In this document: piece by piece, positions 45,564 through 53,084 of the stretch
Position numbering within the stretch: position 1 is the stretch's first letter
How the letters are laid out: each line of letters opens with the position of its first letter
DNA from: Candidatus Obscuribacter sp.
Lineage (GTDB): Bacteria; Cyanobacteriota; Vampirovibrionia; Obscuribacterales; Obscuribacteraceae
Direction: 5' to 3'
DNA: 64,000 bases
NCBI GenBank assembly: GCA_016718315.1
Contig: JADKDV010000005.1
Span: 1-64,000 of the forward strand
Made by a program: the position numbers and the translations under genes
Notes under the pieces: model-generated
What the model saw: only the letters and a program-made list of their open reading frames with translations
The model's database searches: none
What the model was told of the DNA's origin: nothing

Positions 45564-45669
45564 AGGACGCTTTGGTCTAAATGCAGTGCTGTTAATAGTT
45601 TGATACGGCTCTGCCAATTACAGCATCGCCTAGATTGGCGCTGCTTATTCAAATACTTTTGGAGCAATT

Positions 45670-46569
45670 ATGCTTGATGCAAAATTAAAAAACACGGGGT
45701 CAGTGGGAGAGTTTGAGAGAGCTAATTGGCTCTGGATAGATGGTTGCTATCGTTCGATGCTAGCTAATGGTCAAGCCTTGATGGTGCAGCCTGAAGTGCT
45801 TTGGCGTAGTAATCTATACGTGGCTAAGCTTTTGCTATTGACTGACCATGGCTGGCAAACACTCGTAGAGCATAGCGATAGCAGACCTGAGCAAATTGCT
45901 GAAGCTGATTGGTTGGCGGCAAGACCTCTGGTTGGACGCGCTATGGACTATGCTGAGAGTCTTTATCCCGGGCTCTTGCGTCTGCCTACAGAGTCGAGCA
46001 GTGCCTGTAAGCAGAATAGTGAGATCTGGCTGGAAGCAGAGGGCGCTCTATTTGCCCAATTGAGCGATGGAAGGTCTCTGATGATACAGACTGACCAGTT
46101 GCGCTGTGGCAATCAGTTTGATGCCAGGTTGATGGTATTAACTGAGACTGGATGGGCCTGCCAGCAGGAATTAACTGCTATCAAGCCGCATCAGCTCTCC
46201 AACGAGGAGTTTATCGCCTCGATGAGTATTACCAACCGACTGATGGATCTCGCTAAGTTTTTGTACCCCGATGGTCTGGCTAAACCTGTAGATGTCTGGC
46301 AAGAATCGGACGGACACCTCTGGCAATGGAGCCAACAGCGTCTGCACTACAGGTTGCCTTGTGGCAAAACTCTGATGATCGTGCCAGAGCAGCTGCACTG
46401 TGGTAGTGACTATGTAGCGAGATTGTTTTTGCTCAGTGATATCGGGTGGAAGCAGTTGTTAGAAGTGCATCAAACAAAACCAGCGAAGGAATCGGTTGAA
46501 GACTTTGTCGGTGCAATGAGTCTGAGCCATCGTCTGATGCGCTTTGCTGCATTGGTTTATCAAGGCTAG
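45670..46569 (+). CDS. Protein made of three tandem repeats of about 90 residues
   Basis: A 299-residue protein that is entirely three copies of one unit starting near residues 20, 118 and 214. Shared positions in each: a Trp followed by an acidic residue and Gly, a strand with LMVQPE / LMIQTD / LMIVPE, then YVAKLLLLTDHGW / FDARLMVLTETGW / YVARLFLLSDIGW, and a closing helix ending LYPG / LYPDG / VYQG. The third copy has a slightly longer first loop. No family recognised. GGAG precedes the ATG. The first 18 residues are outside the repeats. Confidence 0.68.
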   Translation: MLDAKLKNTGSVGEFERANWLWIDGCYRSMLANGQALMVQPEVLWRSNLYVAKLLLLTDHGWQTLVEHSDSRPEQIAEADWLAARPLVGRAMDYAESLYPGLLRLPTESSSACKQNSEIWLEAEGALFAQLSDGRSLMIQTDQLRCGNQFDARLMVLTETGWACQQELTAIKPHQLSNEEFIASMSITNRLMDLAKFLYPDGLAKPVDVWQESDGHLWQWSQQRLHYRLPCGKTLMIVPEQLHCGSDYVARLFLLSDIGWKQLLEVHQTKPAKESVEDFVGAMSLSHRLMRFAALVYQG

Positions 46570-46656
46570 AAAATAATTTACTGCGGCTAGATGCTGCGGA
46601 TGTTTTTTGCAGGCACATTACAGGAGTGGTGTGCTTGTTTTATCTTGGAGTCTAAG

Positions 46657-47124
46657 ATGTTTGCGAGAATAGGTAGATTTATCGTTGTGAATTTTGTCGG
46701 TCTTGCTCTTTTGACCTGGCTGCCGCAAGCCAGCGCTGACAATCATGTAGAGCAATTGACCTTGAGCCCAGTCGAATCAGATTGTGCTATGTCATATGCC
46801 ACCAGTGCCGGCGCAATACCACTGGTATTGGGCCTCTTGCTGTTGATAGCGCTGGTCGCTGGTGCCATTTGGCTGTTCTTCTTTTATGCTCCTGTGGTAA
46901 AGCAGAGCAAGCAGTCGCTTACTATTCGGGTTACTTTGCACGGTAATAGTTCTCAGAGATTTCTCAAACTGGCAGAGCAATACGGTGGTGCGGAACAGGT
47001 ATTTGCTGGTGCTTTGCGCTTGCTAGAGATTGCTACCGAAGCAAAGGAAGGCGGTGCCAAGGTCATTTTGCGTAGTGCCGACGGTACGCAGGAAGAGGAA
47101 GTTTTAACAGTCGTCGACGATTAA
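46657..47124 (+). CDS. Membrane-anchored ribbon-helix-helix-like protein, paralogue A
   Basis: A 155-residue protein with a signal-peptide-like segment (residues 8-28, ending QASA), a second hydrophobic segment at about 53-78, and a cytosolic domain: SLTIRVTLHGNSSQRFLKLA, then EQVFAGALRLLEIATEA. The strand-helix-helix pattern resembles ribbon-helix-helix proteins. The same domain with the same spacing is in the gene at 51670. TTGGAGTCTA precedes the ATG; an almost identical leader precedes the next gene. Confidence 0.65.
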   Translation: MFARIGRFIVVNFVGLALLTWLPQASADNHVEQLTLSPVESDCAMSYATSAGAIPLVLGLLLLIALVAGAIWLFFFYAPVVKQSKQSLTIRVTLHGNSSQRFLKLAEQYGGAEQVFAGALRLLEIATEAKEGGAKVILRSADGTQEEEVLTVVDD

Positions 47125-47204
47125 AATCGGCGAGTGGCTGTCGTTTGTGTTGTGACAGCGCGTGCCTTGCGCTGCAACTTTAATTCTATATTTTGGAGTC
47201 TACA

Positions 47205-47732
47205 ATGAACACTCAAACTGATAAAAGCAGCACACAAAAACCACTGGTAAAGGGAGTTGTAAGAGCTAAACTAAACACGGGTTTTGTTTTGCGCCTTGCT
47301 GATGGTGAGTCGTGCTTTGTGCCAATCAAGTATTTGATTGGTTACACCAATGAGGAGCGCTTCTTGCGTTATGACTCAATTGGTATTGGTGACACTATGG
47401 AGGCGATAGTCATCGGCATTTCGAGAAGGCCAACTGCCAGTGAAGTCGATGCCCTCGAATACCGCGCTGAAATGGCTTTGAGTCGTGGCGCCAGTGTAGA
47501 GTTTTACGTCGTGAACGTAGCGGAAGAAGGTGTGGCGGTAAGGCTTTTGTCACCTCAGTGTGCTGTTGGGCAGTCAGCATACATACACAGAGCTAAACTC
47601 GAAGACGACACATTTGAGACTTTGCGGCGTGAATGTCAGCTCCACGTTGATGAAAGAGTTGGACGAATTGCCACTGTCCTTAGTGTCAGGCGCAATGAAA
47701 AATCACGCCTCAGCGTTAAGCTTGTGGCTTGA
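47205..47732 (+). CDS. Protein with two S1-like domains
   Basis: A 175-residue protein. Residues 12-80 (LVKGVVRAKLNTGFVLRLAD, then IGIGDTMEAIVIGISRR) and 92-175 (GASVEFYVVNVAEEGVAVRL, then VGRIATVLSVRRNEKSRLSV) each look like an S1/OB fold with the usual final strand and basic or polar exit. It may bind RNA. It is a larger relative in pattern of the S1-like gene at 17338. TTGGAGTCTACA precedes the ATG. A terminator follows. Confidence 0.6.
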   Translation: MNTQTDKSSTQKPLVKGVVRAKLNTGFVLRLADGESCFVPIKYLIGYTNEERFLRYDSIGIGDTMEAIVIGISRRPTASEVDALEYRAEMALSRGASVEFYVVNVAEEGVAVRLLSPQCAVGQSAYIHRAKLEDDTFETLRRECQLHVDERVGRIATVLSVRRNEKSRLSVKLVA

Positions 47733-47741
47733 TTATTAGCG

Positions 47742-47772
47742 GTCCTACCGGCATAGCGGTGGGACTATTTTA
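47742..47772 (+). terminator. Terminator within the island
   Basis: A 9-base stem (gtcctaccg with cggtgggac, one wobble) around six bases, followed by tatttta. Confidence 0.75.
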
Positions 47773-47800
47773 CTAAACACCAAATCAAATGGTGATTATC

Positions 47801-48052
47801 ATGATTTTTAAACTTCTGATTCTGTTCCTTGTCTGTGCTTTTGTTGTTCAATATGCTCGCAGTCGCAACATCTCTCGCGTTAACACGAGTGAGCGCTGGG
47901 GTCTTGGTGTATGTGGCGGTATTGCTCGGCATGCCGGTGTCAATGTGGAAGTTGTGCGGGCGATAGCAGTTTTGGCTGTTTTACTTATGCCAGTGACGGT
48001 AGTCTGCATCTATGTTGCCCTGGGGCAGAGTCTGCCTCAGAGCCAATATTAA
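47801..48052 (+). CDS. PspC-domain membrane protein
   Basis: An 83-residue protein. After one N-terminal membrane segment, residues 32-75 carry the PspC signature (GLGVCGGIARHAGVNVEVVR) followed by a second membrane segment. PspC domains take part in envelope-stress responses. I prefer the ATG at 47801 because GGTGA lies just upstream; an ATG four codons earlier (47789) has no ribosome site. It sits among unrelated small membrane genes, with no PspA seen. Confidence 0.78.
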   Translation: MIFKLLILFLVCAFVVQYARSRNISRVNTSERWGLGVCGGIARHAGVNVEVVRAIAVLAVLLMPVTVVCIYVALGQSLPQSQY

Positions 48053-48070
48053 ACTGGACAGGAGTGATTT

Positions 48071-48442
48071 ATGACTTTATTTGGCTTGTTGCAGTTTGCC
48101 GCTATAGCTGCGGTGCTTGCTTATGTTGTGCCAAAGTTGACCAGTAGTGCGGTGTCTACTTATGGCAGTTTTGTTAATGGCTGTATCGCTACCTTTTGCA
48201 TAGGATTTGTCTATCAAGTGGTCTTGCTCTTGTGCAATAGTCTGGGTCTCTATCAGGTGTTTGGTCAAGATTTATATGCCTGGATCTGGCTCGTCAAGTT
48301 GGCGTTATTTGCCGCATCTATTTTGATATTTGGCAGATTGTTCGACCGAGTCCTGTACGTGAGAGGCTTTGGTGGAGCATTTGTGGCTGCTATAGCCATT
48401 GTCGCGACTATGATGTTGTTGCCGATGGTGTTGCATGTCTGA
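48071..48442 (+). CDS. Small four-segment membrane protein
   Basis: A 123-residue, very hydrophobic protein with four membrane segments (about 3-20, 32-56, 70-88 and 100-122). AGGAG precedes the ATG, 18 bases after the PspC gene, so the two are probably cotranscribed and end at the terminator downstream. Confidence 0.65.
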   Translation: MTLFGLLQFAAIAAVLAYVVPKLTSSAVSTYGSFVNGCIATFCIGFVYQVVLLLCNSLGLYQVFGQDLYAWIWLVKLALFAASILIFGRLFDRVLYVRGFGGAFVAAIAIVATMMLLPMVLHV

Positions 48443-48475
48443 AGTTGTTCTGCGCTGACATAGTCGCAGGATCCT

Positions 48476-48512
48476 GACACCAGTACAGTCCAGTACTGGT
48501 GTTCCTGTTTTG
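48476..48512 (+). terminator. Terminator of the PspC-48071 unit
   Basis: A perfect 10-base stem (acaccagtac with gtactggtgt) around six bases, followed by tcctgttttgttt. Confidence 0.82.
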
Positions 48513-48566
48513 TTTATGCCAGAGGCGCGCTAGTGGGCGCTTCTGGTCTATTTGGAGGAAGTTTTT

Positions 48567-48740
48567 ATGAATGTAGTTATTGATACTGGCCGAACTGTAT
48601 CCAGCAAAGTTTGGGCGCAAGCAGTGAAAGTGAGTCAAGCATTCTCTCTGGAACGTGCTCTGCAAGCAGTACTTGCCTGTCATCCGCGGGCTAAGAATGT
48701 GAACGAGCCTTGTCATTCAATCACAACTTTAGAGGTTTAA
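48567..48740 (+). CDS. Very small unknown protein
   Basis: A 57-residue soluble protein starting MNVVIDTGRTVSSKVWAQAV, with a helical middle and a Cys/His end. An excellent GGAGG site precedes the ATG and the next gene starts four bases after its stop, so it is very probably translated. Function unknown. Confidence 0.6.
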   Translation: MNVVIDTGRTVSSKVWAQAVKVSQAFSLERALQAVLACHPRAKNVNEPCHSITTLEV

Positions 48741-48744
48741 ACCT

Positions 48745-49101
48745 ATGAAACTAATCGGGCATTTCTTCATTACCGCAGTATTTTTTACTGTAATTCTTCC
48801 CCTCCTTGTACCTGGTATTCAGGTCCATGGTGGTATTGTCGCTGGTTTTGTTTGCAGCATATTGTTTGTTGTCGCCGGTTGGATTGTGGCTTTTCTGGTG
48901 AGTCTCTTTGCTATCGGCACGTTGGGCCTTGCTTTGATACTGGCTTGGGTTTTCCAGATGCTTATTCCTGGCATACAGCTGATGCTTATGGCCAGTTTGG
49001 CGCCGTCGGTTATCACTATTGATAGTTGGGGCTCTGCCATCATCGGCGGTATTTGTATCTTCGTCATTGACTGGTATTTCACTGACAGGAGCGGCAAATA
49101 G
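48745..49101 (+). CDS. Small membrane protein, holin-like or phage-holin-4-like topology
   Basis: A 118-residue protein with four hydrophobic segments. The VPGIQVHGG and IPGIQLML pattern between segments recalls the family IV holin-superfamily membrane proteins common in bacteria, which are mostly not phage lysis proteins. AGAGG precedes the ATG, four bases after the previous stop. Confidence 0.6.
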   Translation: MKLIGHFFITAVFFTVILPLLVPGIQVHGGIVAGFVCSILFVVAGWIVAFLVSLFAIGTLGLALILAWVFQMLIPGIQLMLMASLAPSVITIDSWGSAIIGGICIFVIDWYFTDRSGK

Positions 49102-49298
49102 TCCGGTCACTTTGACGGCTTCCGGCTGAACAAATGCTGAATAACTTTGCTGAAAGTGTGGTGCAGATATTTGTGCAGATGGGAACACCGGGCTCTAGTT
49201 ATTTGTATTTGGTCAATTGACTTGAGTTTGAGTGGTAAACCGGTTTGTTGTGCGTCAGTAGTGATCACATTGTTTTTATGCCAGCTGTGGAGAATCAA

Positions 49299-49631
49299 AT
49301 GTCAAAATTTAAGTTAAGCAATACCCAGGGACTTGTGCTCTTTTCCCGTATTCAGATTGTGGTTTTGCTGGTCATCGCTATGTTTTTAAAGTCATGCCTT
49401 GTGCCAGCTATCATTTGCGCCGTGCTGTTATCGCTGTATTCTCATCGCTTTGAGTTTGAGGCGTGGAATGGCGGCAAATCAGAGTTTGGGGCGAGGTGGG
49501 AGTGGATTGGGCGCGCTTATGTGTTTGATGGACACTATCGAGAAGACGTCGGTTTTGGCGCTCCTCGGGATGGTGACGAAATCATTTTGAGTCATTTCAG
49601 GCCAGGTCAAGAAAAGTGGTCTCTGATCTGA
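49299..49631 (+). CDS. Membrane-anchored small protein
   Basis: A 110-residue protein. Residues 12-48 contain one long or two short membrane segments, followed by a charged, Trp/Phe/Gly-rich soluble part (EFEAWNGGKSEFGARWEWIG). GGAG precedes the ATG at 49299; in-frame start codons further upstream have no such site. No family known. Confidence 0.6.
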   Translation: MSKFKLSNTQGLVLFSRIQIVVLLVIAMFLKSCLVPAIICAVLLSLYSHRFEFEAWNGGKSEFGARWEWIGRAYVFDGHYREDVGFGAPRDGDEIILSHFRPGQEKWSLI

Positions 49632-49665
49632 AATCTTTTATTTCTTTTGAATTGCGGAGTTATTT

Positions 49666-49935
49666 ATGGAAATTACAGAAACACTAGTTGAAAGACTAGC
49701 CTCCGCTGGTAAGTATGCTGCGATGGCTATGCAATCGGCTACTGCTGTCTCTATCGGCGATGAGCTATGTACTAGTCTCGATGCGGCAGAAGCAGCAGAT
49801 CGCTTCTTGGGCGAGTACGCTGAACGCGTTGTGTTACTTTTGCTGGGAAGAAGAATTAGTGGCACTGAGTATTTGCATATGATTGGAAGATCTGAAAGGG
49901 CGGCAAGACCAGCGGCTAGTGCTGGTTTTAATTAG
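49666..49935 (+). CDS. Small helical soluble protein
   Basis: An 89-residue Ala-rich helical protein (ETLVERLASAGKYAAMAMQS onward). GGAG precedes the ATG. No family known. Confidence 0.6.
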   Translation: MEITETLVERLASAGKYAAMAMQSATAVSIGDELCTSLDAAEAADRFLGEYAERVVLLLLGRRISGTEYLHMIGRSERAARPAASAGFN

Positions 49936-49959
49936 CAACTTATTTTATTTGGGCACAAC

Positions 49960-50154
49960 ATGAAAGCAAAATACAAAGTCCAAGCGATTACACTGCACGA
50001 CGGCCAAGTCGCAGAGCTGCGCGCTCTAGGCATCCCTGTAACAACTACAAACGATGTCCAGGATAAGACCGAATTTGAGGTCGAGTTGACCCAGGAAGAG
50101 GTCGATGCTGTCTGCGCTCATCCAGCGGTTTTTGGTGTGACTGCAATTGGATAG
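49960..50154 (+). CDS. Small alpha/beta protein
   Basis: A 64-residue protein with a ferredoxin-like or ACT-like beta-alpha-beta look (YKVQAITLHDGQVAELRAL, then KTEFEVELTQEEVDAVCAHP). Weak ribosome site. Close spacing to the previous gene (24 bases) suggests cotranscription. Confidence 0.55.
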   Translation: MKAKYKVQAITLHDGQVAELRALGIPVTTTNDVQDKTEFEVELTQEEVDAVCAHPAVFGVTAIG

Positions 50155-50318
50155 TCGCTTTGAGGTCAGGGCATAGGACATCTGCCTTAGTTGACATGCA
50201 GTACCAAGTCAATGAATTGACTCTTAACAGCTGCCATTACGAGTGGTGGCATAACTATAACCCATGCCAGATGCGGGCGGTTTGACGCAAATGGCATGTT
50301 TAATGGATCTCTAGATGT

Positions 50319-50510
50319 ATGAATAAATCAAAAACAGCATTGTTGGCTCGTATAGCATGCCTATTGATAGCCGTTTGGCTGGGCTTGCTTGTTAATTATG
50401 TACACACAGTATCGGGTTATATACTCGGCGCCATAGGTTTGGTGATTGTTTGTGCTGGCGCGTTTGTTTTATTAAAGCGCTTTGCTGGGTGTCAGAGCAG
50501 CGGTGATTGA
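50319..50510 (+). CDS. Small two-segment membrane protein
   Basis: A 63-residue protein with two membrane segments (about 8-26 and 33-53), a basic N-terminus and a CQSSGD end. Ribosome site weak. Composition fits the neighbouring small membrane proteins. Confidence 0.5.
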   Translation: MNKSKTALLARIACLLIAVWLGLLVNYVHTVSGYILGAIGLVIVCAGAFVLLKRFAGCQSSGD

Positions 50511-50576
50511 CTAACTAATTGCGCCTGCTTTTGTAATAGCAGACACGCATCTAAAACCACAGCTGGAGGGGCTCTA

Positions 50577-50615
50577 ATGGAGACCTCTGGCTTTTACCTT
50601 GAGGATTTGAAATGA
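50577..50615 (+). CDS. Candidate 12-residue leader peptide
   Basis: METSGFYLEDLK, preceded by a strong GGAGGGG site. Its stop codon overlaps the ATG of the next tiny frame (ATGA). Too short to judge by composition; the evidence is only the ribosome site and the overlap. Confidence 0.3.
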   Translation: METSGFYLEDLK

Positions 50616-50674
50616 TCAGAGAATTACATGGTATCGCCCTCAGTCTCACTTTGCTAATCCATGGTTGTGGTTAG
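50612..50674 (+). CDS. Candidate 20-residue peptide before an attenuator-like hairpin
   Basis: MIRELHGIALSLTLLIHGCG, preceded by GAGGA eight bases from the ATG. It ends 16 bases before a hairpin with a T-rich tail, and the DUF2939-like gene follows. This layout looks like a leader-peptide attenuator or a very small hydrophobic peptide. Confidence 0.33.
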   Translation: MIRELHGIALSLTLLIHGCG

Positions 50675-50690
50675 CAATTCCTTTATCCGT

Positions 50691-50726
50691 CGCAGGGTGT
50701 CTATCCTGCGCGGGGCTTTTGTTTTT
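50691..50726 (+). terminator. Possible attenuator upstream of the DUF2939-like gene
   Basis: A 6-base GC stem (cgcagg with cctgcg) around eight bases, followed by cggggcttttgttttt. It ends only ten bases before the next ATG, so termination here would switch off that gene. Confidence 0.5.
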
Positions 50727-50736
50727 GAGGATTATT

Positions 50737-51456
50737 ATGAGCGATAAAAATGATACAAACACTCCATCTGATGGCAACGGTGCTCCGGTTACAACTGGCT
50801 CTGCTCCCTGGAAAACTATTCTGTGGCTGAGTCTTATAACGGCTGTGTTGTGCCTTGTCTATTCCACGTCCACCCCTGAGTTTGCCATCGTCGAGGCTCG
50901 CTATGCCATTGAGTCAAAGTCAGTGAGTACATTTGAAAGAGCGGTGGATGTTGATGCTGTCTCTCACAATTTGGTTGAGGATGTTTTTAAATCACCGCTG
51001 GCGGCAATGTTTGGCGGTGGTAGTGTGGGTAACTGGTTGTCTAATCAGTTGGGTAGTGTTGTGCAGGGACCGCTAGAAAACTCATTTAAGGAAGAGATTC
51101 GCGAGGCGGTTACTCGTGGCGGTTTAATGGCTAATCCTGCTGGCAGTAATGCCCCAGCATCTCCTGCCCAGAGCGGTCTTATTTCTGCAATTGCAGTTAG
51201 CAAGCAACTTGGGTTTGATGACTATCGCTATATCGGCATGGATTATTTTCACCGTGAGGAGATTGGCGAGCATAAAGTTTTGACGTTGAATTTTCATAGC
51301 GATAAAGACAATGACGATATCGCCGTCAAAGTCGAGCTGGCCAGGGCAGATGGTGAGTGGTTCTGGCGTGTTGTCAGGATTAGTAACTTTACTGATGTCA
51401 GTGATTTTTTGGTCAAGAAGAAAGCTGGCAAGATTAGGGACGGTCTGGGTCTCTGA
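50737..51456 (+). CDS. DUF2939-like membrane protein
   Basis: A 239-residue protein with a disordered N-terminus, one membrane segment at about 27-47, and an external domain beginning AIVEARYAIESKSVSTFERA, then VDVDAVSHNLVEDV, which matches the DUF2939 pattern (residues that set the size of a domain after an anchor). The C-terminal part is beta-rich (HKVLTLNFHSDKDNDDIAV). Function of the family is unknown. GAGGA precedes the ATG. Confidence 0.68.
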   Translation: MSDKNDTNTPSDGNGAPVTTGSAPWKTILWLSLITAVLCLVYSTSTPEFAIVEARYAIESKSVSTFERAVDVDAVSHNLVEDVFKSPLAAMFGGGSVGNWLSNQLGSVVQGPLENSFKEEIREAVTRGGLMANPAGSNAPASPAQSGLISAIAVSKQLGFDDYRYIGMDYFHREEIGEHKVLTLNFHSDKDNDDIAVKVELARADGEWFWRVVRISNFTDVSDFLVKKKAGKIRDGLGL

Positions 51457-51461
51457 GATTA

Positions 51462-51677
51462 GATACCTTTGGGCTTGTCTCTATTGCTGGCTTTGGGCTT
51501 GGCACTGCTACCGTTTTGGTCTTGCAGTTTGGTTACGAGTTTTTTGCTGGATACGAGTGGTTAGCCAGTCTAACGATCGCAGTGCTTGGTCTATCCATTG
51601 TCTATATGGTATGGCGCACTGTTACTCACAGTGAAAGACTTCATTCTTCGAAAGGTTATGGAGTTAGTTATGATTGA
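51462..51677 (+). other. Well-composed membrane frame lacking a start codon
   Basis: This frame reads DTFGLVSIAGFGLGTATVLV and on to a second membrane segment (LASLTIAVLGLSIVYMVWRT), then a polar end and a stop that overlaps the start of the next gene. It looks like a small two-segment membrane protein of the island type, but no ATG, GTG or TTG begins it before residue 20. A base error near 51450-51470 or an unusual start could explain it. Confidence 0.28.
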
Positions 51678-52134
51678 TTTTAAGAAATTGCTTTTGCTCG
51701 TGGGTCTGGTGCTGACATTTGGTGCAGTTCTCGCGATTCTATACAGCTTGCAGTCGCCTGCGGCGAGCGAGGATTCTCAACTGCACAAGCAACTGTTGGG
51801 CACACTGTTTTTTGCAATGGTGTCCATGTTTATTATTGCTGGTGTACTTACCAATGCTGTCCGTAGAGGCTTGGAGGAGCGCTCCTGCTCAAGGTCGGCT
51901 CAAGGACAGCAGCCTGCTCCTGTGCCTCGTGTGGACCCCCGAATCAAATTGCGCTTTGTGCTCAATGAAGAAGGGTCGGCGCGCTTCCGCCAATTGCAAG
52001 AGGTTTATGGTGGGCAAGAACACACTATTACTAGTGCGTTGAACCTACTCGATGCGGCTACCGAAGCTACGGCTCAAGGTCATCGAGTTGTCGTTTTGCA
52101 CAGCGATGGTACCACTGGTGCGGTGCTTCTCTAG
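51670..52134 (+). CDS. Membrane-anchored ribbon-helix-helix-like protein, paralogue B
   Basis: A 154-residue protein with two membrane segments (about 5-28 and 44-64), a Ser/Gln/Pro-rich linker and a C-terminal domain IKLRFVLNEEGSARFRQLQE, then ITSALNLLDAATEATAQG. The domain aligns with the 46657 protein over about 55 residues, including the strand, YGG turn and second helix. GGAG lies seven bases before the ATG at 51670, so the longer upstream frame is not needed. Confidence 0.65.
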   Translation: MIDFKKLLLLVGLVLTFGAVLAILYSLQSPAASEDSQLHKQLLGTLFFAMVSMFIIAGVLTNAVRRGLEERSCSRSAQGQQPAPVPRVDPRIKLRFVLNEEGSARFRQLQEVYGGQEHTITSALNLLDAATEATAQGHRVVVLHSDGTTGAVLL

Positions 52135-52163
52135 CCGCGTTGTTTATCATTGAGGAGTAATTT

Positions 52164-52907
52164 ATGTCACAAGAAATCGATTATGCAATTTTGTTGCAAG
52201 CTCGTCAGGCTGCTGATTTATTAGGTACACAATTGATGCAGCGCCTTGCCGGTGCTCGTCAGGGGGCGATGAGCTGTGGTTGTGGTGCAATTCATCGTGG
52301 TGAGTCTGAAGTAGTTGGTATTGAGTTTAGCGATATCGACGGCAAGTACGCCAATCAAATTGGTAAGTGGTTGAGCTGTACTTGTCTTATGCGTGAGATT
52401 GGTAATCCGCACGGTAGAGACTATGATTATTCGATTGGTCTATCTGCCTTTATCTCTCATGCTGAGCTTTATGTGCTGTTTCGTAAGGCGTTTGGCAATA
52501 TAGGCGTACCAATTGACCGTCTTTTTGCAACTGCTTTTGAGTCAGGTGTGGGTTTTGTCGGCTCGGGGCAGACTGCCATTGTGACTGCAGGTAAGCCTGT
52601 TTACATACGTCCTGTCGGTGATCTTAACGAGTCGCTATGGCAAACTGCTGAGGTCCGCATTGACAGCGATTTGAAGCAATACAAGCCGGGCACCTACATG
52701 GCATGTGTTGTTGACTTAGAGTCACATTGCGGCAGTTTGAATCCTTACAACCGTCACTATGCGGCTGTGCAGGAGCCATGCGTGTTTGCCGCCAGACTGT
52801 TTGATACCAATGCATTTGTGCCGATGGTACAGGTGGTGGATGTGTCAACGGATCAGTCTGTGATCACAGTTGAAGCCAACGTAGGTGTGGAGTTTTACCA
52901 ACCATAG
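52164..52907 (+). CDS. Unknown protein, last gene of the island
   Basis: A 247-residue soluble protein. A helical start is followed by a Cys-rich part (AMSCGCGAIHRGES and WLSCTCLMREIG; Cys 38, 40, 72, 74), then a longer alpha/beta region with SGVGFVGSGQTAIVTAG and a beta-rich end. The four Cys could bind metal. GAGGAG precedes the ATG. A strong terminator follows. Confidence 0.62.
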   Translation: MSQEIDYAILLQARQAADLLGTQLMQRLAGARQGAMSCGCGAIHRGESEVVGIEFSDIDGKYANQIGKWLSCTCLMREIGNPHGRDYDYSIGLSAFISHAELYVLFRKAFGNIGVPIDRLFATAFESGVGFVGSGQTAIVTAGKPVYIRPVGDLNESLWQTAEVRIDSDLKQYKPGTYMACVVDLESHCGSLNPYNRHYAAVQEPCVFAARLFDTNAFVPMVQVVDVSTDQSVITVEANVGVEFYQP

Positions 52908-52917
52908 TTGAAGGGAC

Positions 52918-52952
52918 GAAAATGAGCATGGACGCTCATTTTCTCTTTTTTT
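52918..52952 (+). terminator. Terminator at the end of the plus-strand island
   Basis: A perfect 10-base stem (gaaaatgagc with gctcattttc) around six bases, followed by tcttttttt. Confidence 0.92.
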
Positions 52953-53084
52953 GCCCGGAACTAGTTGACCGGTCTACTGGTGTGTTCGATATTTTTTTAT
53001 GGCTGTAGGCACCGTCCATGGTGGATACAGCCGGGTAATTGGTAAGAAGTTGGAGTTAGACTTTTTGAGTCAGTGTTGGTTAAT

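Noticed and set aside
40862..52907. Prophage interpretation of the small-gene island
   Set aside because: No capsid, portal, terminase, tail, integrase or repressor gene is recognisable; the holin-like topology at 48745 alone is not enough.
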